Positions 34,706 to 44,860 of a stretch of DNA of 64,000 bases are shown here, in pieces. The position numbers and the translations under genes were made by a program. Each line of letters opens with the position of its first letter. Position 1 is the stretch's first letter. This DNA comes from Brienomyrus brachyistius (taxonomy: Eukaryota; Chordata; Actinopteri; Osteoglossiformes; Mormyridae): positions 5,366,191-5,430,190 of the forward strand of contig NC_064552.1 in NCBI RefSeq assembly GCF_023856365.1, read 5' to 3'. Below the pieces are notes generated by a model that was not told where the DNA came from, searched no databases, and was given only the letters and a program-made list of their open reading frames with translations.

Positions 34706-34850
34706 TGCAGCTGGTGGGGGGGGGGGGGATACCTTACAAGGTAGAACCGCTGGTAAAACTAGGTCTGCCGCAATACGCGTTTTGTGTTACATACGTGAAT
34801 ACACGTGATTTGATAGTATATCCCTAAATTGGTCCTCAATAAGCCGCGCA

Positions 34851-35029
34851 CAGAGGTGGGTGCTTCAGGACCTGAGAGTGAAAGTCCAGGCCAAGATTTT
34901 GTTTCAACCAACCAGTTGAGTATAGAGAGTCACAGTCAGAGAGTCACAGTCAGAGAGTACTCAATGGGTTGGTTGAAACAAAATCTTGGCCTGGACTTTT
35001 ACTCTCTGGACCCGGATTCTCCAACTCTG
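34851..35029. mobile_element. hAT-like foldback MITE, 179 bp
   Basis: The ends read CAGAGGTGGG (left) and, inverted, CAGAGTTGGA (right), as in hAT-type termini. Perfect 33-bp inverted arms lie at 34881-34913 and 34967-34999. The loop holds 2.5 copies of a 14-bp unit (AGAGAGTCACAGTC, from 34924). Flanks are GCCGCGCA (34843-34850) and GCCACGCA (35030-35037), a 7/8 match to an 8-bp target-site duplication, as hAT transposition produces. There is no coding capacity, so it is non-autonomous. Confidence 0.75.
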
Positions 35030-35037
35030 GCCACGCA

Positions 35038-35804
35038 GCAGTAGGTTGGGTGGTTCCGGAACATTCCAAAAGGTGAAAGCGCTCGTCTGTTTACCTGCTA
35101 TTGCAAGTGCTGAATCCAGCATGTTTCCCAGCCACCTCTCCAAACTGGTTTCCCAGCGACTGGGCCAGTCTAAGGCTCAGTCTTTGGGGGGGGGGGGGGG
35201 GGGTCTTTACTAAGCATTTCAACAGGAAAGGCACTGGGGGACCTCTACTTAAAATGAGTAGCCTCTTCAGCTTCTGGTGAGAGAAAAGTCAGAGAGTGTG
35301 GGAGACCAGCAGAGAGATTTTGTGTTACATAATTTAACTCTTTGCCATCGAATGCTTAGGAATAGCATTAATCTTAACCTATAGAGTACAGTAAGGGTGT
35401 GACCACGCACAAGTCCTGTTCATAGGACCTTGCCCAGCTTTTTTTTTCCAGAAATCCCAGGCGACATCTCCGTAACTACAGCCCCCGAGAGCGAAAAGAA
35501 AGGGTGACGAACACAGAAGATTCCATCTCCCACCTTCAGTGGGGCTGTAACAAGCAGAAGGTGTTTGCTGGCATCCAGAGGGTAGGCTGCTGCTGGCTCG
35601 GTGCCTCGAGCCAAAGACCCCCGGGTCCGCTGCAGGCCTCTGCAGCCGCCTCGCCCTGGGCGACCCGCGGCACTCGGTCCCCGGTGGTTAAGGTGAGCAT
35701 AGGAGCACTGCTTAGACGGCATGTAGGGCTGGGTGGCGGGCTGGGGTCATCCATGTAGTCTGCTTGTGTTATTCTCATTCTTATTATTACACGATAGTTA
35801 TTTA
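35038..35804. other. Intergenic DNA, no gene seen
   Basis: An 18-base G run is at 35186-35203. GC-rich unique DNA follows at 35470-35700, with opposed frames (35420-35778) that show no family. Nothing else is recognised. Confidence 0.5.
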
Positions 35805-35922
35805 GCGAATCATTTTATTGTAGTTATTTTGCGAAAACTGGCTCAGACACTTCCTAGAGCAACTGGGATGAATCCGCTCTGCCAATCCTGGGATTCGAAC
35901 TGGCAACCATCTGATCACACAT
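35805..35922 (-). mobile_element. tRNA-derived SINE, decayed
   Basis: On the minus strand the near-perfect B box AGTTCGAATCC (plus-strand 35891-35901) follows 'gatcagatggttgcc'. The body and a degraded tail ('gattcgctaaata') extend to about 35805. Same family layout as the 28.9 kb copy. Confidence 0.65.
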
Positions 35923-35923
35923 C

Positions 35924-36082
35924 TGGGCCTATATCACAAAACAGGATTTCTTGCTTAGCCGGATAACTTGTCAGATTTAAGTCTGGGTTCAGTGTAAGTG
36001 ATCAAAGATGAAGTACATTTAAACTGAGGTACCATGAATCCAACAAGTTATCCTGCTATGCAAAAAAATCCTGCTTCACCCA
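35924..36082. mobile_element. TIR-bearing MITE inserted beside the SINE
   Basis: The left arm (35938-35973), with 'aggatttcttgcttagccgg' then 'ataacttgt', is mirrored by the right arm (36040-36075), 'caacaagttatcctgctatg' then 'aaaaaaatcctgctt'. The arms are about 36 bp with a few mismatches. I recognise this as a common fish palindromic element whose ends normally read 'gggcctatttcac'. The right terminus is degraded. Non-autonomous. Confidence 0.65.
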
Positions 36083-36167
36083 CAATAAAAATAAAAATAC
36101 CAATAATATTCAGGGGCTTTAATCTAAAAACCATATTACAGTACTGATTATCATTATTATTATTGTT

Positions 36168-36315
36168 GTCCATCCATCCATACATCCATCCATTTCCTGA
36201 AACCAGGGTCGCAGGGGGTCCAGAGCCTGTCCTGGAGGCTACAGGCACAAGGCAGGGAACAACCCAGGATGGGGCGCCAACCCATCACAGGGCACAGTCA
36301 CTCACACACCAATCT
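36168..36315. repeat. Dispersed repeat with (CATC)n head
   Basis: (CATC)n-like units at 36168-36193 are followed by 'gggtcgcagggggtccagag', 'caacccaggatggggcgcc' and 'cccatcacagggcacag'. This is the reverse orientation of the family with tails at 5.9 and 17.0 kb, and the best preserved copy here. Confidence 0.75.
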
Positions 36316-36319
36316 GTTG

Positions 36320-36450
36320 TTATTGTTGTATTAAAGTCAACTTGCTCAAAATTTCAGTCTGTGCTCAACGGTATAAGAGCTCATCCCGTCCTTGGACCCA
36401 TAACCATCTGATTACAAGGCCAGTGCTTCACCTGTCTACCTGCTTTATGG
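36320..36450 (-). mobile_element. SINE fragment, strongly decayed
   Basis: On the minus strand: 'ggtgaagcactggccttgta', 'cagatggttatgggtcc' (degenerate B box), 'ttgagcacagactg' and 'ttgagcaagttgac'. The order matches the tRNA-SINE family but identity is low. Confidence 0.4.
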
Positions 36451-36780
36451 GGACATCATCTCTCCCTCAAACATAAACAAGTACAGCGGCGATGTACCAG
36501 TCACATGACCCCCGTGCTGCATGGCTGCCGTTTGCGAAACAAACAGGTGTGACGCACTGCGGACGCACGGCCCTTCTGTAGGTACCCCAAGAATAATAAT
36601 AAAGATTTATCAAAAAACCATGGTCACATCGCGTCGTTGTGGGTCACTTGTTGGAGTGGCGTTACACGTCTGTTGTACCTTCACACGCAAACTCCCTTTT
36701 ACTGGATGGACTGAACATTAGTTGCTTCCTGTTTGACTTGTCTGTCTCAGGAGCTTGGTCCCCCTGACCTGGAACAAGAC
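36451..36780. other. Intergenic DNA, no gene seen
   Basis: Unique sequence without recognised features. Confidence 0.5.
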
Positions 36781-37275
36781 TGGCTAACACCTCCGTTCTC
36801 CTAATTAACTCGCCGGCGTCGGTGATTTGAATTATGCATATTCGGGAACAATTTAATTACGGGGAGCTTGATAGGCTCACAATGAGTGTAGACAAGGCCG
36901 GGAGTGACAGAGGCTATAAGTAGGGGGCCCCCTGGGCGCAGCGGGGCCCGCTGGGGCCTTCCAGGCAAACACGCTGCCTTCAACCGTCTCACCACCTCCA
37001 CACCGAGGGGGGGTGGGGGGGGGGAGTGCAGTGTGTTTACTTTAATCTTCTGTTTCAGCATAATCACGGTCAAAACCGAAGGGCGGGGTGGGGGGGGGGG
37101 GGAAGTTTTGTTTAACTTACTGCGTACGAGCAGTTCGAGAGTGCATACTTACCTGGGTAATTACGGTGCTGGGGGAGATGGCTATTAAGCTAATTATTGA
37201 ATGTATCTCGTGTATGTTTTGGGGTTTATTGCTGCAGCTGACCCAGCTCATTAGCATTTATGGACGGTGACGTAG
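36781..37275. promoter_or_regulatory. Two candidate regulatory blocks around G-rich tracts
   Basis: 36781-36910 (CTAATTAACTCG, GAATTATGCATATTC, CAATTTAATTACG) and 37110-37275 (GGGTAATTACGG, AAGCTAATTATTG, CTCATTAGC) are enhancer-like. They are separated by G-rich quadruplex-capable tracts at 37007-37024 and 37081-37102. No coding signal is seen. Confidence 0.32.
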
Positions 37276-37890
37276 ACGGCGGACACCCCCTGTGTGTTAA
37301 ACACGCGCCACGGCTCTCCGGAACGTTCTTAGACCCCGCGGAGCTGAGCTGGCCAATTGAGACCCGGCTGTATTTTAGGGATGGGCGTATGTAGGCTCCA
37401 GGCCCCAAATTACATTTTTGCATAGAAGATAATAAGGTCCATAATAAGGTTGTAGACCCAGGTGTTCATAAAAAAAAAAAAAATCCTTTGTTTAGGAAAT
37501 AAAAGCCTATGGATAGCTGCACTATTATAAAAACTGAACAATGATAATTTATGTATACATAATTATATATACATATATGCAATTATACAAATTGTGTATA
37601 TATATAAAATTACATGTGCATAATCATATCAGCGTGCATGCACACATTGGAAAAAATGACATTTGTTGATATTATTTTACCTAATCACAGTCTAATTACA
37701 TGCACATTTAACACCTGACGTGCACAATTCTGCATAAAGGGATTATCAAATTAATGTTCGGTTAGTAACTGAGACAAATGACGCAGCACCAGCCGGCTGT
37801 CCCCATGAAAGGCGGGGGGGGGGGGGGGCGATGAGCTGCGATTTGTGTTGGTGGGTTAGGAGGAACTGCAGCGGACAGGTGACTTAATGT
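37276..37890. other. AT-rich intergenic DNA
   Basis: A-run at 37471-37483, (TATA)-rich low complexity at 37550-37615 and a 15-base G run at 37814-37828. No gene. Confidence 0.6.
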
Positions 37891-38440
37891 AGAAACCATT
37901 ACAGTTATTAACACGGCGGCGTGCGATTAAAGCATCCATTTACCGTGTGCACTGCCCTCGTGTTAAAAATAATCAACTGCACTACTTGCAACAGACTCTT
38001 AAAATCTCGCTTATCGATTACAGACCTAAGAAATGTTCTTTTTGGAACCGGCGTCCCACATACAGCGGGTAATTTAAGGTGAGTGGAAATGTTTTACTCG
38101 AGTCTTGTATGAGGCATTCACGGGAGAAGGTCTGCAAGACAAATAGAAATCAAAGGGTCCTTTATATTAAATTAAACTGCAGAGAGGGGTGTCTGAACGG
38201 AGCCTAGAGCGCTCCACTCTGCGAATCGCATAATGAACTTGCAACTGCCCTTAATTAAGGTCTGCAACCAATGGCATTTCCCTGTAATGATGTCAAGCCG
38301 TGCGGCAATTAGGCGCACCTCCATGAAGGCGAACACTGTTTGTAAATCATATATATACACAGGCACGCACAGAGAGGGCTTGCCTAGTGAACCCCTCCTG
38401 AAAGTAAGATTAATTAGTATGTAGTGTTTCCGAGTCAGTT
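37891..38440. promoter_or_regulatory. Candidate conserved non-coding block
   Basis: Unique sequence with a perfect palindrome CTTAATTAAG (38250-38259), GCGATTAAAGC, GGCAATTAGGCG, AAATAATCAACTG and TAATGATGTCA motifs. Balanced base composition. Many stops. Confidence 0.35.
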
Positions 38441-39280
38441 TGGTTGGTAGCACTTTTAACATCATACCCAGAGGACATTTGCCTTAGATTAAAGATGAAC
38501 TATCCCTTTTCTGGCTTTTTTTTCGTAATGAACGCTTCAGACAAACCCGCATACCGTCTAATTAGCGGCAGGCTTGAACGGAGTGTTAGTTTTGCCCCCC
38601 CCTCCCCAATTGTAACTTCAATTAAAAATAACCTGTCACAGTGTTTTAATAACAACACAGAGCGGACCAAGCCCTGTGAAAGGGGTGCGACCAGGGCCGC
38701 TATCATTCCGAAACATATTTATAAGTTGCAGGAGTGACACCCGTTAATTGTTTGTAACGTATCTTTTTTTCCCTTCTCTCATCTATTTAAAATAATTACT
38801 AGTCCTTTGAAAATTTGTACTTCGCTTCAGGAAGCCGGAAGCGGCCTGACGTTACATTAATGTGTATGCACTTGTGAAGATCGCTAATTATGAATTTCAG
38901 AAATCACAGAAACGCCGCTAATAACATAACCACTGAATATGCAGAGGAAAAACTTTTTTTTCCCGAAAGTGCACGCATTCGTGTCATTTGCCCCCTTGAT
39001 TTGGAGTCAAAATCATATGCAGAAGAGGTTACAGTTCATCATACCCAGTGATCCTCCCTCGTTTCGTAATTAATGCTTTATTCTTAGCCTACATTTTCTG
39101 AAGAAGGGTTTATATTTTAGTAATACGTTGTTTCCTGTGCTCAGTCAGTCCAGAGTAGGCCTATGTCTATACGTGAATACTTAATATTGTTAAACACTAT
39201 ACGTTTTAAATCCAGCATCCTTATGCACATGCATTAATCTTTCTGGGAAGTTGCAGTCAGGGCAACAGTTAACATAACGC
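38441..39280. other. Intergenic DNA, partly enhancer-like
   Basis: A 97-codon plus frame (38444-38737) has no family resemblance. 38800-39080 holds ATTA-rich unique sequence that may extend the neighbouring regulatory block. No repeat family. Confidence 0.45.
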
Positions 39281-39900
39281 TTAACTTGGTTATGAGTCCA
39301 TTTGAGATGACGCTCTAATTGGAGACATTTTACAAGGAAAGCACTTACCATTTTGCTTATTAAGATTGCTTATTGGTAGCAATAAAACGCACATTAGGGT
39401 ATGGAAATTAATATACTGTATTGCGCAGAACATAATGCCGTTATAATGCGCGCTGTATTCCCGCTAATGACTGCCGCGCAGTTTATTAGCTCTAACGATC
39501 TGCAGCAATACGTTTATTGTCCCGTACAGGTTGATGGCTTTTTGATACGTCCGGGTCCGATCTAATGTCGGGTCATTTGCTGGCGGGTTCCAGACGCCTT
39601 AATACGCGATAAACATATAAATAAGCCGTCTCGTCATAAATAAACTGGGCGGTATGAGCGGATGGGGGAGGAAGGGGGGTTGCGCACATGAATTTCACCT
39701 GTGCTTATTTTCTTCAATAGAGAGTGGGGCAATAGATAACAGAATGACAGCGCAGTCCCCGGGGACCCTGCCATGTGAGTAGAACACGCCGCCGGGTTAG
39801 CGGCTCCTTATTTTATGAGTAGCGGACCCTTAATTGACATCACAGGCAGACAGATAAGGGGAGAGGAGTATGAACATAACAGATGATGATTTCGGTGCAC
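39281..39900. promoter_or_regulatory. Strong candidate conserved non-coding block
   Basis: Over 600 bp of unique, CpG-containing yet TAAT-rich sequence (CTCTAATTGGAG, GGAAATTAATATAC, CCGCTAATGACTGC, GTTTATTAGC, CTTAATTGACATCAC). A GATA-type site AGATAAGG lies at 39852-39859. No simple repeats. Among the best enhancer candidates here. Confidence 0.4.
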
Positions 39901-40628
39901 GGTGTTTACAGACGCGTTTATGCGTGTTGAGCAGACCTTATTTGTTTTCTAAGCACGGTTACACCAGTTGTGGCATGTTTTTCAGTTTTTTTTTCCCCAG
40001 CCCAATTTAAGTGCTGCTTCCCCACATAACGCAGCTATCACCTCGAAGGGAAACCGAACAGTATGTATAAGTAGATGTAACCTACATCTGATGTAGCTTA
40101 CAGCCCCCGCCGTCCAGGGCCTGTCGGAAGAAAAGCAAAGAAAATGCAAATAAATAAATATAATATTTCTGTTGTTCAAAATAGAGCACATTACGCATCA
40201 CATGACAAAACATTTCTTTTTTTAAAATGCAGTAAAAATGGTGAATCACATGTTTATAACATGTTTATAAGTTAGTAGTGGACAAAATCTGCCAAACTAT
40301 TTCAGCATATATTATGTAAGACATTTTTATTTCGACTGAAAACGAAACCAATTTCTATGCCAGGCCACGGTGCACGAGACTTAACCGACCAAAGCAAAAC
40401 TCTTTAAAGTGACATATGAGCGGCGACCTCGTGGTAATTACATGCTATTTTTGCGCCGCTTATGTCTTTTAGGATGCATACAAACACAACAGCTGAATCA
40501 GCCAGCGCACTTCTTCCCCAGCGATATCAAAATTTATAGGAATCAATTCCAGCGTGTTTTGTCTTTTATTTATTTGTTTGTTTATTTCTTTTAATCAGGA
40601 GCAGCAGTGACAAAGTGCCCACAGTGGA
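39901..40628. other. Intergenic DNA, no gene seen
   Basis: AT-rich unique DNA with a perfect octamer ATGCAAAT at 40144-40151 and a short direct repeat ACATGTTTATAA near 40248-40270. Nothing else. Confidence 0.5.
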
Positions 40629-41271
40629 GGCATCACAGTGTGTGTGCACGTGGGTGTCTGTGTGTGTGTGTACGTGGGTGTCTGTGCGTGTGTGTACGTG
40701 GGTGTCTGTGCGTGTGTGTGTGTGTCTGTGTGTGTGTCTGTCTCCCTGTTTGTATAGCTGTGTGTATGTGTGTCTGTGTGTGTGTACGTGGGTGTGTGTC
40801 TGTGTGTGTGTGTACGTGGGTGTCTGTTTGTGTGTGTGTACGTGGGTGTCTGTTTGTGTGTGTGTATGTGGGTGTCTGTGCGTGTGTGTGTGTCTGTTTG
40901 TGTGTGTACGTGGGTGTGTGTCTGTGTGTACGTGGGTGTCTGTGCGTGTGTGTGTGTGTCTGTCTGTGTATGTGTACGTGGGTGTCTGTGTGTGTGTACG
41001 TGGGTGTGTGTGTGTCTGTGTGTGTACGTGAGTGTGTGTCTGTGTGTGTGTGTACGTGGGTGTCTGTTTGTGTGTGTGTCTCTCCCTGTTTGTATAGCTG
41101 TGTGTATGTGTGTGTTTATAGCTGTGCGGGTTTGTGTGTTTAGCTGTGTGTCTGTGTATATCTGTGTGTGTGTCTGTATATTTGTGTGTTTACAGCTTTG
41201 TGTGTCTCTGTATGTCTGTGTATTTCTGTATGTGTGTGACTCTGTATGTGTGTGTGTGTGTGTGTGTGTGT
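40629..41271. repeat. Long TG-based minisatellite with ACGTGGGTGT units
   Basis: About 640 bp of (TG)n interspersed with roughly thirteen ACGTGGGTGT-type units at 22-46 bp spacing, with one larger gap. A 30-bp passage starting TCTCCCTGTTTGTATAGC occurs at both 40741 and 41081, a 340-bp offset, which shows a higher-order duplication. Frames of up to 243 codons on either strand are pure Cys/Val or Thr/His repeat translation, not genes. Confidence 0.92.
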
Positions 41272-41460
41272 ATGAAGGAATGGTTTCGTTTGAAGGTCTT
41301 TGCCATGCCTTGTAATACAATAACATGGTTGTTTGATTATCAGAGTGATAACTGCAGACGCATGACTAGCCCATTTATCACATTACCAAGTTAGCCAGGG
41401 TCCTCGGAAAATCCCAATATACTCCTTAATGAATGGCATCCATGGCGGGGGGGGGGGGCG
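41272..41460. other. Spacer with G run
   Basis: Unique sequence ending in a 12-base G run at 41447-41458. Confidence 0.5.
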
Positions 41461-41860
41461 CTTCTACACCACCGCTCTGTTATTTTTTAAGCCGCACGTC
41501 CGACAGTTATGAAATTTAAGGTGGTGTCTGGCTTTTGCTTCCATCAGGACGGCCTTGGAATGGCTGAGTGGCCGCGAGATGGAATACGCGATAAAGCGAG
41601 CCAGACGCCAGGCCCATATTGCCCAGGTGACCGGGTCAAGGGTCAAAGGTCACAAGACAAATATGTTTGCTTATACGGAATAATTCGGTACGGACAAGCG
41701 AAATGCGTGTGGTTGCGTTCATTTTTCACTGCGGGAACAGAATGCTTTCGAAATTAGCGCTGGACAGGCCAGCAAATTCCGAAAGTGACAAATTCTGTGT
41801 GACAGATGTGTTGAAAAACAGAAACAACGGTGAGTAAGTCATTTACTTTGTTTGTCAGCA
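41461..41860. promoter_or_regulatory. Candidate enhancer with clustered nuclear-receptor half-sites
   Basis: AGGTGA-cc-GGGTCA-a-GGGTCA-a-AGGTCA spans 41625-41652. The last three half-sites form two overlapping DR1 elements, the spacing recognised by COUP-TF/NR2F, HNF4 and RXR dimers. Flanking sequence is unique and CpG-bearing. Function is inferred; the motif is directly visible. Confidence 0.4.
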
Positions 41861-42430
41861 ATCCTATAGGACAGTTAGTATGTTCGGTAGTTACCGAGAC
41901 TTACTACGAGTTTTCGCTAACTTGCATTTTGTTATGTTAAAGTCAGCCGGTTGCTGGAACATGCTAACAGTGGTGAGGCATATTGGTGAAAGCGTTAAAC
42001 TCTGAGTGAGAAGGTAGGCCTCACTGAATGGAGGCTCATTTTATATTTCTCCCAAAAGATCTTTATGTCTAGGTCTGTTTTATGTCTTTATGTTATATAA
42101 TTATAAAACATTTAGTCAGTTGAAGTCACCATGAAAGGGTGTGGGACGCAGATTGGGTCAGTATGACTAACCCCCTCCTGTATACCGTATATCAATTTGC
42201 GATATCATAGTTATATACGCGTATAAATATCCTTACAGCAGACATTTAAATGCTTGAAGAAAGCTTTGTAGTACAAAGCGAGTGTTTGGGGACGAGTAAC
42301 ATGCAAAGAACCACTAGTGTGATCTGTCACTGGTGCAATTAAATATGCGAAGTGAGTAGGCAAACGAACCGGACTGGCCGGCGCCCCGATGCTCTCGGCC
42401 GTGGGGCCCGAGCCGCCACACTTGTAAGAC
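41861..42430. other. Intergenic DNA, no gene seen
   Basis: AT-rich unique sequence with no repeat family or exon recognised. Confidence 0.5.
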
Positions 42431-42760
42431 ATTATGTAGGATTCTCAGCTTCATTTGCCCCTTTGTCTCTCACAGGAAAACGCATTATGACTTCGTACAA
42501 GCATGGATCGATTTTTAAAGAGGCCTTATCTGATTGCTTTTATATTCTATTGATTTTTTTGAATGAAGTTTTATGGTGTCCAATTATTTTCTTTGTATGA
42601 TTTTTTTCTCTCCCCTAGATCTATGTTCGGCCTGCCATATAATTGCTGAAAAGAGTTATTATATTGAGGCTGATAACACCTACTTCATTGTATGGCGCTA
42701 ATTCCTTTTTATGGAAATCATCGCTCGCTTTGTGGGTGCAGCACGCGCGGAGCACCTGGT
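42431..42760. promoter_or_regulatory. Candidate conserved non-coding block
   Basis: AT-rich unique sequence with CTTATCTGATTG (GATA-like), TCTATTGATTTTTTTG, TCCAATTATTTTC and CATATAATTGC phrases. A pyrimidine tract ending in CTCTCACAG at 42467-42475 mimics a splice acceptor. The following frame (to 42600) has no recognisable product, so I prefer a regulatory call. Confidence 0.33.
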
Positions 42761-43890
42761 TTCGGATTATGGGATGGCTCACCGCGTCGCGCGTCTCATG
42801 CCTTCCGACGGCGCCGTTTATCGCCGGCACTACTGCCCGCATTAGGAGAGCGTGTAAGAGTCACGTAACACTTCCTGTTTCCCTCCCGGTCATGTGATTC
42901 TGTGGTCAGGGAGACACAGATATGGCGGCTTTTTCGACGGTTGTCCTGAACACCGGCGGCTTATATAATTCATGGCTTGCAGGAGGCCGTTCTGTTTCTC
43001 GACCATTTATCATTGGGGGGGTGCATTCTGACACCTTCACACGTCAGTCCCTTCAATTAAACTGTCCTTTCTTGCTTTCTTTCTCCCCACACTGGGTGTT
43101 TTGTGGCTGCAGCTTCTCTCCCGGTGCTTAATATGAAGGAGACTTGCCAATGAATTGATTTATTTAGTCTGCCAGCATCTGGAAGACACCCCCCCCCCAC
43201 TACATATAGTGCCTTACAGACCACTGTAAATTCAGTAGCAATGCCGTGAAGTGGGTGGAGCGGCCGGCCTGCATCGTGTCGTCCACGTCCGTATCCACAA
43301 AGCCGTGTGATCCCTACCCAGCTCTGCACGACATCACGCAGTCACTCCATATCACCCAGATTCATACAAATGTTTTTACATATATTCTTTTTTATCCATA
43401 TTTATTACAGGGAAGCCGGCCTAATCAAATACGACAGAAAGCCCACAGCCAGTTCGTTTTCACCACAACAAATCCAATACATTCATATTCAGAAACTTTT
43501 ATCTAATACTGCTTATTAGATTGTTTTGGCTATGCCGGCAAAGCAATATATCACCAGAGTATATAATAGGTTTGTGTTTTTTCCCTCTCTCCCAGGCCTG
43601 CGTTTCCCTCTGCCGTTTTGGAACGGCGCCTCCTGGTGGCTTGTTAATAAAGCCGGCGCAGCTTTTGGGACCATTTCTACAGCACGGGCTCTCGGCTCCC
43701 TAATAGGGTCCTGGGAGGTCAAGTGACACCCCTCTGCTGTACGCTGCCTTTGCCGCCCCCCACTAAATGCCCTCCCTTCGCTTCTCATTCCACGGAGATC
43801 GATTTTGTGCGTTAATTACTCATGGAATTGGCCGAGCGGACCTGGTGAAGCCCTTGCAAATGCTAACAAACAGCGCAATGTACATAAATG
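42761..43890. other. Intergenic DNA, partly enhancer-like
   Basis: Unique sequence with a short C run (43191-43198). 43760-43880 (GTGCGTTAATTACTC) resembles a small regulatory block. Overlapping frames at 43516-43788 in three registers show no family. Confidence 0.45.
43628..43639 (-). promoter_or_regulatory. CTCF-like motif
   Basis: GCCTCCTGGTGG matches GCCMYCTRSTGG at 11 of 12 positions. Candidate only. Confidence 0.28.
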
Positions 43891-44299
43891 TATATACTAG
43901 TATATACAGTACACATGCTTTTTTTTCCCGTAGGCTCAGCGCTGTGTAAAGAAAGAGAAAATAAGGGTGGTTTTGCACCTTCAGGCAGCAGCGGAGAGGA
44001 CAGTTCAGTGTGTGCTAGCTACTAAAAAATAATCTTTAGTTAGCGCTGGGTGTACATTTAAGCATGTATGGACAGCTGAGGGCAAACATGCACCAACAGT
44101 GAGGTAAACCGTGCAAATGGGGGGGGGGGGGGGGGGGCTCGGAGCAGATCCCGGGGAGAAATTGGTAGTTTCTGGTACTTCAGTGCAAGACAGGCTTGTG
44201 AAAGGGCCCATGTTTGCACTCTGGCAAGGTGCCGTTAATCGCTTGATTAGGACAATAACTCTGGAGCGACATTAAACCTGCCAGCGACGAGGAATACTG
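43891..44299. other. Intergenic DNA with 19-base G run
   Basis: Unique sequence interrupted by G19 at 44119-44137. 44225-44295 holds a short TAAT-bearing stretch. Confidence 0.55.
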
Positions 44300-44860
44300 A
44301 CGGTAAGGGACTCTGAAGGTGGGTGGCCCGGCCCCCGAAACTCCGGCGAATTCACACGCCGCACATCAGCACAGTGCGGAAGAGAGGAGAGCGCCCAGGC
44401 ACTGCGGCGCGGGTTCGAGCGGAGAGGTGCCCGTACCACATGCTGCTCTCGCTTTTGGCACCTGCGGGTTCTATTGTGTGCCAGTCCCGCGGAGAGGGGT
44501 CAAGCCTTGGGCGGGTACGGCGGGGGCATGCTGCCCTCCACCCTCGGCGGCGAGGGGGCTCCCGGTGGGGGCCGTGCCTGCCCTGTGAGTGAGCTTGTAG
44601 CGCGCCCGCCCTTGACACGCCTCCTCCGCGGGCCGCGGCGAGCGTCCAGGCCCGGCGCCAGCGCTGCGAATGGGGCTGGCGTGCCAGCCGGTGCCAGATG
44701 CGCTGGACGCTTTGCGGGGCGGACACCTGGCCACTCAGAACTTGGCTCCCAAAGCTATCCGCAGCGCCTCCCCCTCCCATGTCCCCCTCACCTTCCACCC
44801 CCTCCACCCCCGCCCCACCACAACCCCCCTCAGAGCCGTCGGGGGGGAAATGAGGCAGTA
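44300..44860. promoter_or_regulatory. CpG-rich block, possible CpG island
   Basis: The most GC- and CpG-dense 500 bp in the window. It is open in several frames at once (191 codons minus, 132 codons plus and others), as expected for GC-rich DNA with few stops. The translations are Arg/Gly/Pro/Ala-rich and match no family I know. It could be a promoter of an unannotated transcript or an intragenic island. Confidence 0.38.

Noticed and set aside
40629..41271. Regular units that could suggest a CRISPR array
   Set aside because: Repeat units are short, spacers are low-complexity TG, there are no unique spacers or cas genes, and the DNA is eukaryotic.
40595..41326. A 243-codon minus-strand frame and several 130-180-codon plus-strand frames
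   Set aside because: They translate the TG/CA minisatellite into Thr-His or Cys-Val repeats and follow its boundaries.
41556..41580. A-box-like TGGCTGAGTGG, possible tRNA-Ser/Leu
   Set aside because: No B box or acceptor stem at the required distance.
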